From JAAYAY01 sp964429355 (GTDB lineage: Bacteria > Planctomycetota > Planctomycetia > Pirellulales > Thermoguttaceae), in contig CAYSCH010000375.1 in assembly GCA_964429355.1 (NCBI GenBank), forward strand, positions 1 through 9,233: 9,233 bases of DNA, in the 5' to 3' direction. Of this stretch, positions 1 to 5,462 are shown in pieces. The notes under the pieces were generated by a model, which was not told the DNA's origin, did no database searches, and worked only from the letters and a program-made list of their open reading frames with translations. Position 1 is the first letter of the stretch; each line of letters opens with the position of its first letter. The position numbers and the translations under genes are program-made.

Positions 1-2
1 TA

Positions 3-614
3 CCAAAACTCTCCCGCCCGGGGAATGTCTCATTTCCGACCACGCGCGGTATAAGGCACGCATCCTTTTCGGAGATGGTGGGGCTTCCAGGGATTGCCAT
101 CATCGACTACTCCAATCCTAAGGCTTCCTATTACGGACAAGTGGTGAGTACGTTCCCGTTTCTGCACGGGAAGGCTTACAGCACCAGCCAAATGGAAGTC
201 ATTCTCAGTTTGCCGCCGGGAAAACTGACTCAGCGAACGTTGATCTATGCTGTGCGGACTCATCCGGATGGTCCTCAGAGTACGGCAGGGAAGCTCGACG
301 ATTACCTCCTGGCCGAGGCCGAGAATCACTCGGTCTACCAGGCCAGGATTCGTCTTCAAGGGCACCATGCCTGGGAAAGCCGTTTCCAGCGAATCAACGG
401 CCGCCTGCCCGGGGGCATGCTGGCCAGAGAGGTTTGCGCGGAGAGTTGGCCAGGCCAAAATCTTCTCGAAGCGGCGCTCGATTGCGTGCAGTGTTGGCGT
501 CAGTCGTCCGGGCACTGGAATTCGGTGCGAACTGCGCAACCCGTGTTTGGCTATGACATGCGCAGGGGTGCGAATGGAATCTGGTACGCAACAGGCATCT
601 TCGGCAATCGTTGA
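3..614 (+). CDS. Putative CAP/SCP-like domain protein, 5' end outside window
   Basis: The frame is open from base 3, with no stop before the first in-window ATG at 75. That ATG has cggag directly abutting it, which is too close for a usable ribosome site, so the true start is probably upstream and the gene is 5'-partial. About 203 residues are visible. The C-terminal third has a pattern reminiscent of the CAP (cysteine-rich secretory/PR-1) fold: a His in QGHHAW, an acidic EVCAESWPGQ stretch, then CWRQSSGHW (compare the W-x-x-S-x-GH motif of CAP proteins), and a closing GANGIWYATGIFG strand. I recall similar planctomycete proteins annotated as hypothetical. The family assignment is inference from motif order. 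No signal peptide can be judged because the N-terminus is missing. The gene ends with TGA at 612-614 and is followed by about 680 bp without a gene. Confidence 0.55.
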   Translation, partial: PKLSRPGNVSFPTTRGIRHASFSEMVGLPGIAIIDYSNPKASYYGQVVSTFPFLHGKAYSTSQMEVILSLPPGKLTQRTLIYAVRTHPDGPQSTAGKLDDYLLAEAENHSVYQARIRLQGHHAWESRFQRINGRLPGGMLAREVCAESWPGQNLLEAALDCVQCWRQSSGHWNSVRTAQPVFGYDMRRGANGIWYATGIFGNR

Positions 615-804
615 TAAGGCGATGCGATGAAACGATCCCGCATGCGATCGGATTTCCGGGCGGCAGACCATGCGTGGCTCGCGCCGGCAGCTGAATCTCC
701 CCAAGGGAAGGGGCTTGGACGCGCCAGCCGAGATCGAACTTGAGCCGGATGGGTACGGCCGGCCGACCGAGGTACTGTTGTGTCCATCATAAGTGGTAGT
801 TGTT

Positions 805-822
805 TCGGCCACCTGTGGCCGA
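805..822. terminator. Perfect 18-nt inverted repeat, possible weak terminator
   Basis: TCGGCCAC-CT-GTGGCCGA is an 8-bp perfect stem with a 2-nt centre (in RNA, more likely a 6-7 bp stem with a wider loop). It is followed by CTTTACAGCATTTT, which is T-containing but not a clean U-tract. It lies 190 bp past the stop of the CAP-like gene, so it could end that transcript, or it could be a protein-binding dyad. The symmetry is directly visible; the function is inference. Confidence 0.35.
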
Positions 823-881
823 CTTTACAGCATTTTCCGTCGGATCGCGTTTCGAGTGTCAGAATATTGCATTTTCACCCC

Positions 882-911
882 GCAACATGTGGCAAAAAGT
901 CCCCATGTTGC
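882..911. repeat. Inverted repeat, 8-bp stem
   Basis: GCAACATG (882-889) pairs with CATGTTGC (904-911) across a 14-nt spacer containing an A-run. The two arms are followed by similar sequence (TGGCAAAA and TGCCAAAA-like), so the element can also be read as an imperfect direct repeat. It sits just upstream of the tandem 108-bp repeats and may be part of the same regulatory region. Confidence 0.4.
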
Positions 912-967
912 CAAAATGCATGCTAGCCTTCTCATGGTGGGCCACTGTACCACTAACCTCAAAGATC

Positions 968-981
968 GTGAAATATTTCAC
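968..981. promoter_or_regulatory. Perfect 14-nt palindrome, Rex-like operator candidate (copy A)
   Basis: GTGAAATATTTCAC is fully self-complementary. Its context, TCGTGAAATATTTCACAAA, differs from the TTGTGAA-N4-TTCACAA type of site known for the redox sensor Rex by one flanking base. CRP/FNR-family dyads (TGTGA-N6-TCACA) are also similar. The regulator's identity is inference; the palindrome is seen directly. Confidence 0.5.
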
Positions 982-1017
982 AAAGACCCGCGACCAGGGA
1001 GCAGGCTGTTTTCAGCT

Positions 1018-1031
1018 CGAGCGGTAGCTCG
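1018..1031. repeat. Small hairpin CGAGC-GGTA-GCTCG (copy A)
   Basis: A 5-bp perfect stem with a GGTA tetraloop, 36 bp after the operator dyad. The identical 14-mer occurs in copy B at 1127-1140. It has no U-tract, so it is not an obvious terminator. Confidence 0.4.
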
Positions 1032-1075
1032 CTTTGGCTGGCGGTCCTGCCCCTGTACTACTAACCTCAAAGATC

Positions 1076-1089
1076 GTGAAGTTTTTCAC
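1076..1089. promoter_or_regulatory. Second operator-like dyad (copy B)
   Basis: GTGAAGTTTTTCAC lies exactly 108 bp after the copy A palindrome. The half-sites GTGAA and TTCAC are unchanged while the central four bases differ (ATAT versus GTTT). That pattern is expected when a dimeric DNA-binding protein contacts the half-sites but not the spacer. Confidence 0.5.
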
Positions 1090-1126
1090 AAAGATCCGCG
1101 ACCATCGGGAGCAGACCATCTCAGTT

Positions 1127-1140
1127 CGAGCGGTAGCTCG
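1127..1140. repeat. Small hairpin CGAGC-GGTA-GCTCG (copy B)
   Basis: Identical in sequence to the copy A hairpin, although neighbouring bases differ. A second small stem, GGCGG (1149-1153) with CCGCC (1159-1163), follows at the end of the repeat. Confidence 0.4.
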
Positions 1141-1298
1141 TATTGGTTGGCGGCCCTGCCGCCCTGTGCCCGTTGCGGAGGTGTCGTGTTTCCATGATGG
1201 CGTAGCCGCAAGTCCATGACAGGCGACTGATCGAGCGAGTTGGATTCCCGCTGGTCGAGAAGTTCGTTGCGTCGCCCGAGCCAACGCGGTGTTGGCCA

Positions 1299-3923
1299 GT
1301 GACCTCCATTATGGAAGAGTTTTTAATTGTCTCAGGTTTCCGAGCAAAACGATGTGCCCCGGGATCGGCACAGCGTGAGGATGGCTTGGGTCGGCTGACA
1401 GTCCAATCCGGTCTGCTCGCACTGGCGATCGCGATATGCGCGGTGGGGCCATCGGGCTGCGCCAATAACTGTTTGCCCCGTATCGATCCTTCCGGCGAAC
1501 GTTTGTTTATCAGTTCGGCTCCGAACCCTCGAGCCAGTTTTCGAGAGATGCCTGCCCCGAGCAGCGTCGGGCGGCGAGTGGAGCTAATCCTCTGTCCGCG
1601 AGCCACGGTCGCACCCGTTGGCAGCGAAGTGATCCTGCTGGCGGGGGTCCGCGGGCCGGATCAATATCTGCGGACCAACGAACGGCTCGAGTGGATGATC
1701 GATCCGGGCAGCGTGGGGCAGTTTGTCGATTTTGACAAAGGTTCGTGGACTGACCCCTTCGTGGGTGACTTCACCCGGGCGAAGAAGATCGATAACTACT
1801 ATACCGTCAACACCACTTCCAGACGTCTGCTGCGACTGACACGGGGTACTCCCGACGCGACGGATGATGTGGAGGTACTCAAGGGACAGGCCTGGGTTAC
1901 CCTGACGTCGGCCCAGGAGGGGACGAGCGACGTGACCGTCTACTGTCCTGGTGTGACCCCGTGGGATGTTCGGACCGAAGCATGCCAGGTCCATTGGGTC
2001 GACGCCCAATGGACGTTTCCCTCGATCGCGACCGCCCAAACGGGTGGGAGGCAGATGCTGACCACCACCGTCAATCGTCAGACGGACCATGCGCCCCGCA
2101 GTGGTTGGTTGGTTCGCTACGAGATTACCGACGGCCCGCCCGCCGGTTTTGCGCCGGATGGGTCGCAGGTGGTTGAGATTCCGACCGATGCCCAGGGCAA
2201 GGCCGTGGTCGAGCTTTTTCAGCGGCAACCCCAGGCGGGAACCAACAAGATCTCCATTCAAGTTATCCGGCCGGCGGGATTGGGGTGCCCAGACCAGCAG
2301 ATCGTGGTGGGGCGGACATGTCTGGCACAGACGTGGTCCGCACCGGACCTGGGTGTTCGTGTGACCGGTCCGAGTGCGGGCAGCATTGGCGCGAACCTCG
2401 GTTTTCGTATCGAAGTGCGGAACCCGGGCGACATGGCTGCAGAGGGCGTGATCTTGACCATGCCGCTGCCTTCAGGGCTCAGCTACGTAACGGCAAGCCC
2501 GACTTCCGAAGCTGCGGGGGGCACGCTCCGATGGAATCTTGCGCGGTTGGCAGCCGGCGAAGTGCGCTCGATCGCGTTGGATCTGCGGGCAGAAAAGGCG
2601 GGGCAGTATGAGTTGTGCCCCGAAGCAGTTGCTGCCAATGGATTGTCGTCGCGGAGCTGCACCCAGGTGGCGATCGGGGCCGCGGAACTGACGCTCGAGG
2701 TGCTTGGTCCGATGGAGGCGGCGATAGGAGATACCGTGACGCATCGGATCGTGGTGGGCAATCGTAGCTCGGTCCCGGCAACCGCCCTGGTTCTGACCGA
2801 TGTGCGAGATCCCGGCCTGGAGCATGCCATATCCAAGTTGCAGATTGAGAAGTCGGTGGGGACTCTTGGCGCGATGCAGTCCCAAGAGGTGACGATCACG
2901 TTCCGGATGCTGGAAGCCGGTCAGCAGTGTCATACGGTGCAGGTTACTGGGGCGGGCGGACTTCAGGTCAGCCGCCGCGTGTGTATCCAAGTTCGCCGGC
3001 AGGGTGTTGCCCAGCCGGCTCCATCGCAGCCGCCTGCGACTGAGTCGCCGTGGAATCAGCCGGGAGCGACCCCTGGTGCTGCGCCCGAGGCTCCCCCCAG
3101 CGTGCCTCCGGTGGCGCCGAGCCTGCCGCGATTTGACGTGGAGGCGTACTTTGCCGTGGGTGGCGAGCCACCGATTCCGATCGATAGAGCGACCGCTGGA
3201 GAGAGCATTCTGCTGATCGTCGATGTGACGAGCCCTGAAGGGAAAGACCTCAGCGGTTTGACGGTTGCCGTCGACAGGGATGTGAGTGCCAGGTCTTTCA
3301 AGCCCCAGGAGGCCTCGGAAAACTACCAGATCGAAAACCTGAGGATCTTCTGGCAGAATCAGGGCGTCGCGGGGGACTCTCGCGGGCGTTTTGCCGTCAA
3401 GTACCTGTGCCAGGAGGCGGTGGCCAATGCTCGTTTTCGCGTCACAGTGAGGGATGCCAACGGCCAGCAGCAGACTCGCGATGTGTCGATCACGGTTTCT
3501 CCGGCCCAGTCGTCCGCCCCCGCGGTACCGCCGGCTCCAAAAATGGAGACGGGGCAAGGGCTCGATGTGCAGATCGATACAACCTACAATCCAGTCCGCC
3601 AGGGGACGGCCTTCACGTATCGTGTCTTGGTGACCAACAACGGCGCCGTGGACGACCGTGACATTGAGTTGGCGGTGGCATTCCCTTCAGGCCTCACGCC
3701 CCGCGCCTGGGGAACGATACCGTCCCGCTTTTCGATTACGGGGAATGTCGTCAAATTCGATTTGATCCCCTCGTTGCCTGCGGGGGACCAGATTGAGTAT
3801 ATAATCCAGGTGAAAGCCGAGCGAATCCAGCAGGGGTACGAGGTTCAGGCGTCGGTGCGCAGCCGGAATTCGCCGGACGGTGTTTCTGCACAGGATATTC
3901 TCGACGTTACCCCTGCAAGTTGA
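1299..3923 (+). CDS. DUF11-repeat putative lipoprotein, cell-envelope protein
   Basis: 874 residues from the GTG at 1299. A hydrophobic stretch around residues 34-50 (LTVQSGLLALAIAICAVG) ends in PSGC, which resembles a lipobox and suggests a lipid-anchored exported protein. A TTG start at 1386 (codon 30), preceded by GAGGA at 1377-1381, would give a signal peptide of normal length (MGRLTVQSGLL...), so the true start may be there rather than at 1299 or the ATG at 1311. Residues ~70-345 include an Ig-like region; residues ~255-335 (GWLVRYEITDGPPAGF... KISIQVIRP) resemble a Big-1/invasin-type fold. DUF11-like beta-sandwich domains follow at ~349-460 and ~464-570, then a Pro/Ala-rich linker (~575-610), a divergent domain (~611-745) and a final DUF11-like domain (~754-874) with the typical YRVLVTNNG core. 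Proteins of this kind are common in planctomycete envelopes; their precise role is unknown. The gene is 22 bp upstream of the LigD-PE gene. Confidence 0.85.
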   Translation: MTSIMEEFLIVSGFRAKRCAPGSAQREDGLGRLTVQSGLLALAIAICAVGPSGCANNCLPRIDPSGERLFISSAPNPRASFREMPAPSSVGRRVELILCPRATVAPVGSEVILLAGVRGPDQYLRTNERLEWMIDPGSVGQFVDFDKGSWTDPFVGDFTRAKKIDNYYTVNTTSRRLLRLTRGTPDATDDVEVLKGQAWVTLTSAQEGTSDVTVYCPGVTPWDVRTEACQVHWVDAQWTFPSIATAQTGGRQMLTTTVNRQTDHAPRSGWLVRYEITDGPPAGFAPDGSQVVEIPTDAQGKAVVELFQRQPQAGTNKISIQVIRPAGLGCPDQQIVVGRTCLAQTWSAPDLGVRVTGPSAGSIGANLGFRIEVRNPGDMAAEGVILTMPLPSGLSYVTASPTSEAAGGTLRWNLARLAAGEVRSIALDLRAEKAGQYELCPEAVAANGLSSRSCTQVAIGAAELTLEVLGPMEAAIGDTVTHRIVVGNRSSVPATALVLTDVRDPGLEHAISKLQIEKSVGTLGAMQSQEVTITFRMLEAGQQCHTVQVTGAGGLQVSRRVCIQVRRQGVAQPAPSQPPATESPWNQPGATPGAAPEAPPSVPPVAPSLPRFDVEAYFAVGGEPPIPIDRATAGESILLIVDVTSPEGKDLSGLTVAVDRDVSARSFKPQEASENYQIENLRIFWQNQGVAGDSRGRFAVKYLCQEAVANARFRVTVRDANGQQQTRDVSITVSPAQSSAPAVPPAPKMETGQGLDVQIDTTYNPVRQGTAFTYRVLVTNNGAVDDRDIELAVAFPSGLTPRAWGTIPSRFSITGNVVKFDLIPSLPAGDQIEYIIQVKAERIQQGYEVQASVRSRNSPDGVSAQDILDVTPAS
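1377..1388 (+). promoter_or_regulatory. Candidate ribosome site for TTG start of the DUF11 gene
   Basis: GAGGA at 1377-1381 lies 4 nt before an in-frame TTG at 1386. The GTG at 1299 and the ATG at 1311 have no recognisable Shine-Dalgarno sequence. Starting at the TTG places the putative lipobox Cys at about residue 25, a normal signal-peptide length. Confidence 0.35.
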
Positions 3924-3945
3924 ACGGTGCTTGGTGTGGGCTGAA

Positions 3946-4105
3946 ATGTCACGTTTTGTGGTCCTTCAACACGATCACCCGGAACGTCTTCACTGGGACT
4001 TCATGCTGGACCAGGGCGAGTCGCTGGCTACCTGGGAGTTGCCGATGCCGCCCGCCTACGAACACGTGTTGCCCGCGCGCCGGCTCGCCGATCACCGGCG
4101 GGATT
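3946..4105 (+). CDS. LigD-type 3'-phosphoesterase domain protein, N-terminal part, cut by assembly gap
   Basis: 53 residues beginning MSRFVVLQHDHPERLHWDF. The family is the phosphoesterase (PE) domain of bacterial NHEJ ligase LigD, which removes 3'-phosphates and ribonucleotides from DNA ends; here it is a short stand-alone protein. The visible motif HDHPERLHWDF matches the HDARRLHYDF signature, so H9, H16 and D18 correspond to the metal-binding His42, His48 and Asp50 of the Pseudomonas LigD PE domain. The Arg52 equivalent is Met20. ADHRRD then matches the segment around His84, and the next codon, split by the gap, begins with T as expected for Tyr88. The rest of the domain resumes at about 4305. 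No clear Shine-Dalgarno sequence is seen before the ATG. The gene starts 22 bp after the DUF11 stop, so it may be cotranscribed with that gene. Confidence 0.75.
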
Positions 4106-4115
4106 NNNNNNNNNN
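4106..4115. other. Assembly gap, ten Ns
   Basis: Exactly ten Ns interrupt the LigD-PE gene. A fixed round-number run is typical of a scaffolding gap of unknown length. GC content changes abruptly, from about 70% in the 60 bases before 4081 to about 40% just after the gap. Confidence 0.97.
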
Positions 4116-4304
4116 ATACAATATAATATTATGCCCACAAACAAGAATGCAATGACCAGATATAAGATACTTGATGAATTGCTAAGCAGTCGGTATCATA
4201 ATTATTCCCTCGATGACCTCACCGAGGAAGTTAGCAATCGCTTGGCTGATATGTATCCAGACACACATGGTGTGGTACGTCGTACCATTGAGAAAGATAT
4301 TTAT
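4116..4304 (+). other. AT-rich foreign segment, Bacteroidales-like WYL regulator N-terminus
   Basis: About 39% GC by hand count over three lines, against 55-70% nearby. From the ATG at 4131 it encodes MPTNKNAMTRYKILDELLSS and continues through SLDDLTEEV and GVVRRTIEKDIYYLEYEGP. I recognise this as the N-terminal winged-helix region of WYL-domain transcriptional regulators of Bacteroidales, which normally run for around 300 residues or more. Here the WYL part is absent, because the frame switches into the LigD-PE sequence at the YLEYEGP motif. TATAAT at 4122-4127 is only 3 nt from the ATG and is too close to be the promoter for that start. Most likely this is an assembly chimera. Confidence 0.8.
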
Positions 4305-4499
4305 TATCTTGAATATGAAGGTCCGGTTTCTGCCGGGCGAGGAACCGTGGTGAGGTGGGACGAGGGGGACTTCCAGTGGGTTGAGAAGAACGCCGGTTGT
4401 ATCGTCGTGGACCTCAAAGGTGAGAAGATCGTCGGACGTGTGCGGATCGATAGTGGTGCAGAGACGGGTGACGTTTGTTGGTACCTGACGACGGTATGA
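4131..4499 (+). CDS. Chimeric ORF: WYL-regulator N-terminus joined to LigD-PE C-terminus
   Basis: A continuous 122-residue frame, but the two halves belong to different families. Residues 1 to ~58 are the helix-turn-helix start of a Bacteroidales WYL-type regulator in AT-rich DNA. From YLEYEGPVSAGRGTVVRWDEG onward (4308 to the end) it is the C-terminal half of the LigD 3'-phosphoesterase domain, in GC-rich DNA like its surroundings. Excising 4106-4305 joins T4105 to AT at 4306-4307, giving a Tyr codon and one 117-residue PE protein with the His-x3-Tyr spacing of the family (H50, Y54). The ORF is therefore very unlikely to be a real gene product and should not be annotated as a fusion regulator. 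It ends TGA at 4497-4499, 11 bp from the convergent stop of the next gene. Confidence 0.75.
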   Translation: MPTNKNAMTRYKILDELLSSRYHNYSLDDLTEEVSNRLADMYPDTHGVVRRTIEKDIYYLEYEGPVSAGRGTVVRWDEGDFQWVEKNAGCIVVDLKGEKIVGRVRIDSGAETGDVCWYLTTV

Positions 4500-4510
4500 C
4501 CGGACGCTCG

Positions 4511-5254
4511 TCACGGGGGTGAACTGGCTGCGCCTTTCGCCTCGGCGGCTGCCTTCTGGACGTGGGCCGGAGTCTTGCCGCGGGTCTCGGTCGTTCCGCT
4601 CACATAGACTTCATGGTCGGCCAGTTCAATGGTATCGACGACAACCAGTTTCTTGCCGTCGATCGTGGGATCGATGTGAATCAGGGCCACTGGATCCCCG
4701 TCGGTTTGTTGCCACTCGATCAGAAATCCTTGCTGCTTTGCCAGTTGGCTGATCTGGTCGAGCACATTGGCCAGCGGGAGCGGCAGGGCACCTGCGTGAA
4801 CGCTGCGGATGCGAATCGCCAACACACCCGGTTCGGCCAGGTAGATCTCGAGGGCGACCGACAGGACCGTTTCGATACTCCCTCGCTTCGCCCGACAGGC
4901 CATTCGGAGGCGGCCGGTTTCGATGAAGACTCGCGGTTCGGCCAGTCCTGGCGGCAGCGCGCCTGCGTGGTTTTCCTCGAGGTCCACAGCAAGCCAGCCA
5001 TTGACTTCCTGCTCGGTAACGAGTGCCTCCCACCGGCCCGTCTTTCGCACATCACCCGCCAGGAGCGTCGACTTCTGGATCATCGTGTCGCTGGCCTGCC
5101 GCTGGTCGGCCGGTTCTGCATCAAGTACCTTCGCGTAGAAATCGGGAACGATCTGAGAAGCTCGCCACAACACGAAGAGGGCGACACATCCGACCACCAG
5201 GAGCGAGAAGGCTACAATTGCCGCAGTGATCAAGACTCTCTTCAATCCCAACAC
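4511..5254 (-). CDS. Single-pass membrane protein of unknown function
   Basis: 247 residues from a GTG at 5254. It has a short basic N-terminus, one strong transmembrane helix (residues ~7-31, LITAAIVAFSLLVVGC onward) and a non-cytoplasmic soluble domain. A VVGC lipobox-like motif occurs inside the hydrophobic run, but the hydrophobicity continues past it, so a transmembrane anchor is more likely than a lipoprotein. The domain (TEQEVNGWLAVDLEEN, then FIETGRLRMACRAK) loosely recalls YpmS/DUF2140-like exported proteins; I do not assign it firmly. The C-terminus is Ala-rich and low in complexity. AGGAG abuts the GTG start, so the TTG at 5243-5245 (codon 4, 8 nt after AGGAG) may be the real start. 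The gene is convergent with the LigD-PE gene and divergent from the DUF1559 gene, with its own promoter candidate at 5359-5387. Confidence 0.75.
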   Translation of the reverse strand: MLGLKRVLITAAIVAFSLLVVGCVALFVLWRASQIVPDFYAKVLDAEPADQRQASDTMIQKSTLLAGDVRKTGRWEALVTEQEVNGWLAVDLEENHAGALPPGLAEPRVFIETGRLRMACRAKRGSIETVLSVALEIYLAEPGVLAIRIRSVHAGALPLPLANVLDQISQLAKQQGFLIEWQQTDGDPVALIHIDPTIDGKKLVVVDTIELADHEVYVSGTTETRGKTPAHVQKAAAEAKGAASSPP

Positions 5255-5358
5255 TCCTTCTCACGCGGGCTAGCGACAAGCCCTTTCCTGCTCGCCTGCC
5301 CTGCAGCTCCCCCCTGTGAGGGCCTCCTCCCGGCCCTGCGTCCGACGCCTTCGACTGG

Positions 5359-5387
5359 ATCGTAGGAATCTCCCGTGGGCGTGTCAA
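5359..5387 (-). promoter_or_regulatory. Sigma70-type promoter candidate for the membrane-protein gene
   Basis: On the minus strand there is a perfect TTGACA (-35, plus-strand 5382-5387), a 17-bp spacer and TACGAT (-10, 5359-5364; four of six matches). The predicted leader is about 100 nt. Confidence 0.5.
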
Positions 5388-5402
5388 TGTGGATCGCATC
5401 GC

Positions 5403-5431
5403 TTAACTTTTCTGCAGAATGGGCTTAGAAT
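5403..5431 (+). promoter_or_regulatory. Sigma70-type promoter candidate for the DUF1559 gene
   Basis: TTAACT (5403-5408, four of six matches to TTGACA), a 17-bp spacer and TAGAAT (5426-5431, five of six matches to TATAAT). The predicted transcription start is about 25 nt before the start codon, leaving room for the AGGAG ribosome site at 5451-5455, 7 nt from the ATG at 5463. Confidence 0.5.
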
Positions 5432-5462
5432 CGATTGGGCAGAACACCGAAGGAGCCAAGCC

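Larger units (their letters stand above)
615..944. other. Non-coding stretch upstream of tandem repeats
   Basis: No convincing gene is seen on either strand. The open frames here are short or antisense continuations without ribosome sites or recognisable protein sequence. Positions 615-790 are GC-rich and otherwise featureless. From about 800 the base composition shifts to a more AT-rich sequence typical of a regulatory region, with the inverted repeats at 805-822 and 882-911 listed separately. Confidence 0.5.
945..1162. repeat. Two tandem ~108-bp direct repeats
   Basis: Copy A begins CTGTACCACTAACC at 945 and copy B begins CTGTACTACTAACC at 1053, an offset of 108 bp that shifts to 109-110 after small indels. 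By eye they are roughly 80-85% identical. The best conserved blocks are the CTAACCTCAAAGATCGTGAA start, TTTTCAC/ATTTCAC-AAAGA, CCGCGACCA, GGGAGCAG, CGAGCGGTAGCTCG and TTGG-TGGCGG. Each unit contains an operator-like dyad and a short hairpin, listed separately. The middle of the unit (after GGGAGCAG) diverges most, which suggests selection on the flanking blocks. The repeats lie upstream of the DUF11 gene. Confidence 0.75.

Noticed and set aside
30..812. 260-aa minus-strand ORF covering the left edge
   Set aside because: Basic, low-information translation with no motif; the plus-strand frame has CAP-like motifs and is open to the edge.
945..1162. CRISPR-like direct repeats
   Set aside because: Only two diverged ~108-bp units with no separate spacers and no cas genes; these are tandem repeats, not an array.
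2472..3557. 361-aa minus-strand ORF within the DUF11 gene
   Set aside because: Antisense shadow in GC-rich DNA: rich in Arg/His, no recognisable domain, and the opposite strand has clear domain content.
4122..4127. TATAAT as promoter of the WYL-like ORF
   Set aside because: It lies only 3 nt before the ATG, too close for a transcript that would include the start codon, and it sits in the foreign segment.
4131..4499. Novel regulator-nuclease fusion protein or horizontally acquired regulator
   Set aside because: The adjoining N gap, the abrupt composition change and the interrupted LigD-PE gene on both sides make an assembly chimera far more likely.
4562..5365. 267-aa plus-strand ORF opposite the membrane protein
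   Set aside because: The minus-strand frame has a clear transmembrane N-terminus, a ribosome-site candidate and a promoter; the plus frame has none of these.
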